From the NCBI GenBank assembly GCA_022842785.1, contig JALHOW010000003.1, forward strand, positions 558,001-622,000: a DNA stretch of 64,000 nt, in the 5' to 3' direction. The position numbers and the translations under genes are program-made. Shown in pieces: positions 63,415 to 64,000 of the stretch; position 1 is the first letter of the stretch; each line of letters opens with the position of its first letter. Source of the stretch: Hyphomicrobiaceae bacterium. Lineage in GTDB: Bacteria > Pseudomonadota > Alphaproteobacteria > Rhizobiales > Hyphomicrobiaceae. A model generated the notes under the pieces. It was given only the letters and a program-made list of their open reading frames with translations. It was not told the DNA's origin and did not search any database.

Positions 63415-63879
63415 ATGGACCTCGGTGACCTGATAAAGCCGGAGGGCGTCATCGCCCTCATGAAGGCCAAGAGCAAGAAGCAGGTGCTCCATGATCTTGC
63501 TCAGAAGGCAGCGGAGCTGACCGGCCTCGACGAACGAACCATTTTCGAGACCCTGCTCCAGCGCGAACGGCTCGGCTCGACCGGACTGGGTCGCGGCATT
63601 GCCATACCGCACGGCAAGCCGCCGGGCCTCAACCGGATCGTGTGCCTGTTCGCGCGCCTCGAAACGCCGATCGACTTCGACGCGACCGACGGCGAGCCTG
63701 TCGAACTGGTCTTCCTGCTGCTCGCGCCCGAGCAGGCCGGCGCCGACCACCTCAAGGCGCTCGCCCGCATTTCGCGTCTGCTGCGGGATCCGCTGGCTCT
63801 CGAGAAGCTCAAGGCCTCGCGTGACCGCGCGACCCTGCACGCCGTGCTCACCGAGCCTGCAACTTCGCACGCGGCCTAA
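63415..63879 (+). CDS. ptsN: PTS IIA-like nitrogen regulatory protein PtsN (EIIA-Ntr)
   Basis: The 154-residue protein has DLIKPEGVIALMKAKSKKQ, LLQRERLGSTGLGRGIAIPHGK with the phosphorylated His, and VFLLLAPEQAGADHLKALARISRLL. It takes phosphate from NPr and regulates potassium uptake and nitrogen or carbon responses. ATG 63415 follows GAGAAG; ATG 63403 would add four residues. Its usual neighbours rpoN and hpf are missing; uppP lies convergent downstream. Confidence 0.95.
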   Translation: MDLGDLIKPEGVIALMKAKSKKQVLHDLAQKAAELTGLDERTIFETLLQRERLGSTGLGRGIAIPHGKPPGLNRIVCLFARLETPIDFDATDGEPVELVFLLLAPEQAGADHLKALARISRLLRDPLALEKLKASRDRATLHAVLTEPATSHAA

Positions 63880-63884
63880 CGGGG

Positions 63885-64000
63885 CTATCCCAATACGAGC
63901 AAGGCCCCGAGCCCGAGGCCGCCGATGATGATCCGCCACCACGCGAAGAGCGCGAAGCCGTGGCGGCTGACGAAATCGAGCAGGTAGCGCACGACAATCA
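63885..64000 (-). CDS. uppP: Undecaprenyl-diphosphatase UppP, C-terminal end only
   Basis: Only the last 38 codons are in the window. They read [20 protein letters not shown] and then [16 protein letters not shown]-stop, matching the final helix region of UppP/BacA, where an RHGF-x-xF-x-W-Y/W-R segment precedes the last membrane helix. UppP recycles the lipid carrier of peptidoglycan synthesis. The start and catalytic motifs lie beyond the right edge, so the call rests on the C-terminus alone. Confidence 0.75.
   Translation of the reverse strand, partial: IVVRYLLDFVSRHGFALFAWWRIIIGGLGLGALLVLG

Overview
The window is a GC-rich stretch of an alphaproteobacterial chromosome, most likely Hyphomicrobiales and Hyphomicrobiaceae-like. 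Supporting signs are the rpmH-rnpA-yidC-engB block, the coxB-ctaD-ctaB-coxF-ctaG-ctaE order, MbfA behind an Irr-type operator, an ECF SigF/NrsF pair with MsrPQ, the aroA-cmk-rpsA set and glyA-nrdR-ribD. This is a family-level inference and no species is claimed. I see no rRNA, tRNA, CRISPR array, insertion sequence or prophage. Most of the window is ordinary chromosome, with a few accessory patches.

Layout. 1-8 kb: a class III CoA-transferase cut by the left edge, a Pro/Ala-rich membrane protein, an NTF2-like protein, then minus-strand RidA, malate dehydrogenase, an M20 peptidase, an EamA exporter, a 25-residue membrane peptide and a mini heme-copper-oxidase-like protein. 8-11.5 kb: rpmH-rnpA-yidC-engB. 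11.8-17.3 kb: the aa3 cytochrome c oxidase operon with its assembly genes. 17.4-25.7 kb: an asparaginase with a changed active site, a TRAP transporter (dctPQM), an epoxide-hydrolase-like enzyme, a lactonase-like MBL protein, malonyl-CoA decarboxylase and an unusual histidine phosphatase. 25.7-29.1 kb: an envelope oxidative or metal-stress module (NrsF-SigF diverging from a Met/Lys-repeat protein plus MsrPQ) with a SigF-type promoter. 29.2-35.8 kb: MbfA, a sulfatase, the 3' remnant of a second mbfA, OpgC and NhaD. 35.8-45.5 kb: enoyl-CoA hydratase, acyl-CoA synthetase, MFS, UbiB, a DUF1287 protein with a threefold linker repeat, a lipoate ligase and an amidohydrolase. 45.6-53.4 kb: two secreted proteins (one a lipoprotein with a possible Cys-His-Asp triad), TrmFO, CinA-type amidase, MFS, a HEPN-like gene of lower GC, a HIBADH-type dehydrogenase and a COG3146 protein. 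53.4-57.5 kb: rpsA-cmk-aroA. 57.6-64 kb: VOC protein, MoxR, glyA-nrdR-ribD-thioesterase, a 668-base gap, ptsN and the end of uppP.

Genes that work together: the cox operon encodes terminal oxidase subunits I-III plus heme O synthase and Cox11. The SigF module pairs a secreted Met-rich protein with the periplasmic enzyme that reduces oxidised methionine. MbfA carries the iron-responsive operator expected of its family.

Between the genes lie two repeat families. One is a hairpin of about 57 bases directly after two stop codons near mdh. The other is a GGGAGGGTG / GGGGGCTAGCCCCC / TCGCGC element in at least three places, two of which double as terminators. Clusters of tiny purine-triloop hairpins also occur. 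The strongest leads are the SigF/MXKDX/MsrPQ module, the HEPN-like gene, the broken mbfA copy behind the sulfatase and the lipoprotein with a possible catalytic triad.
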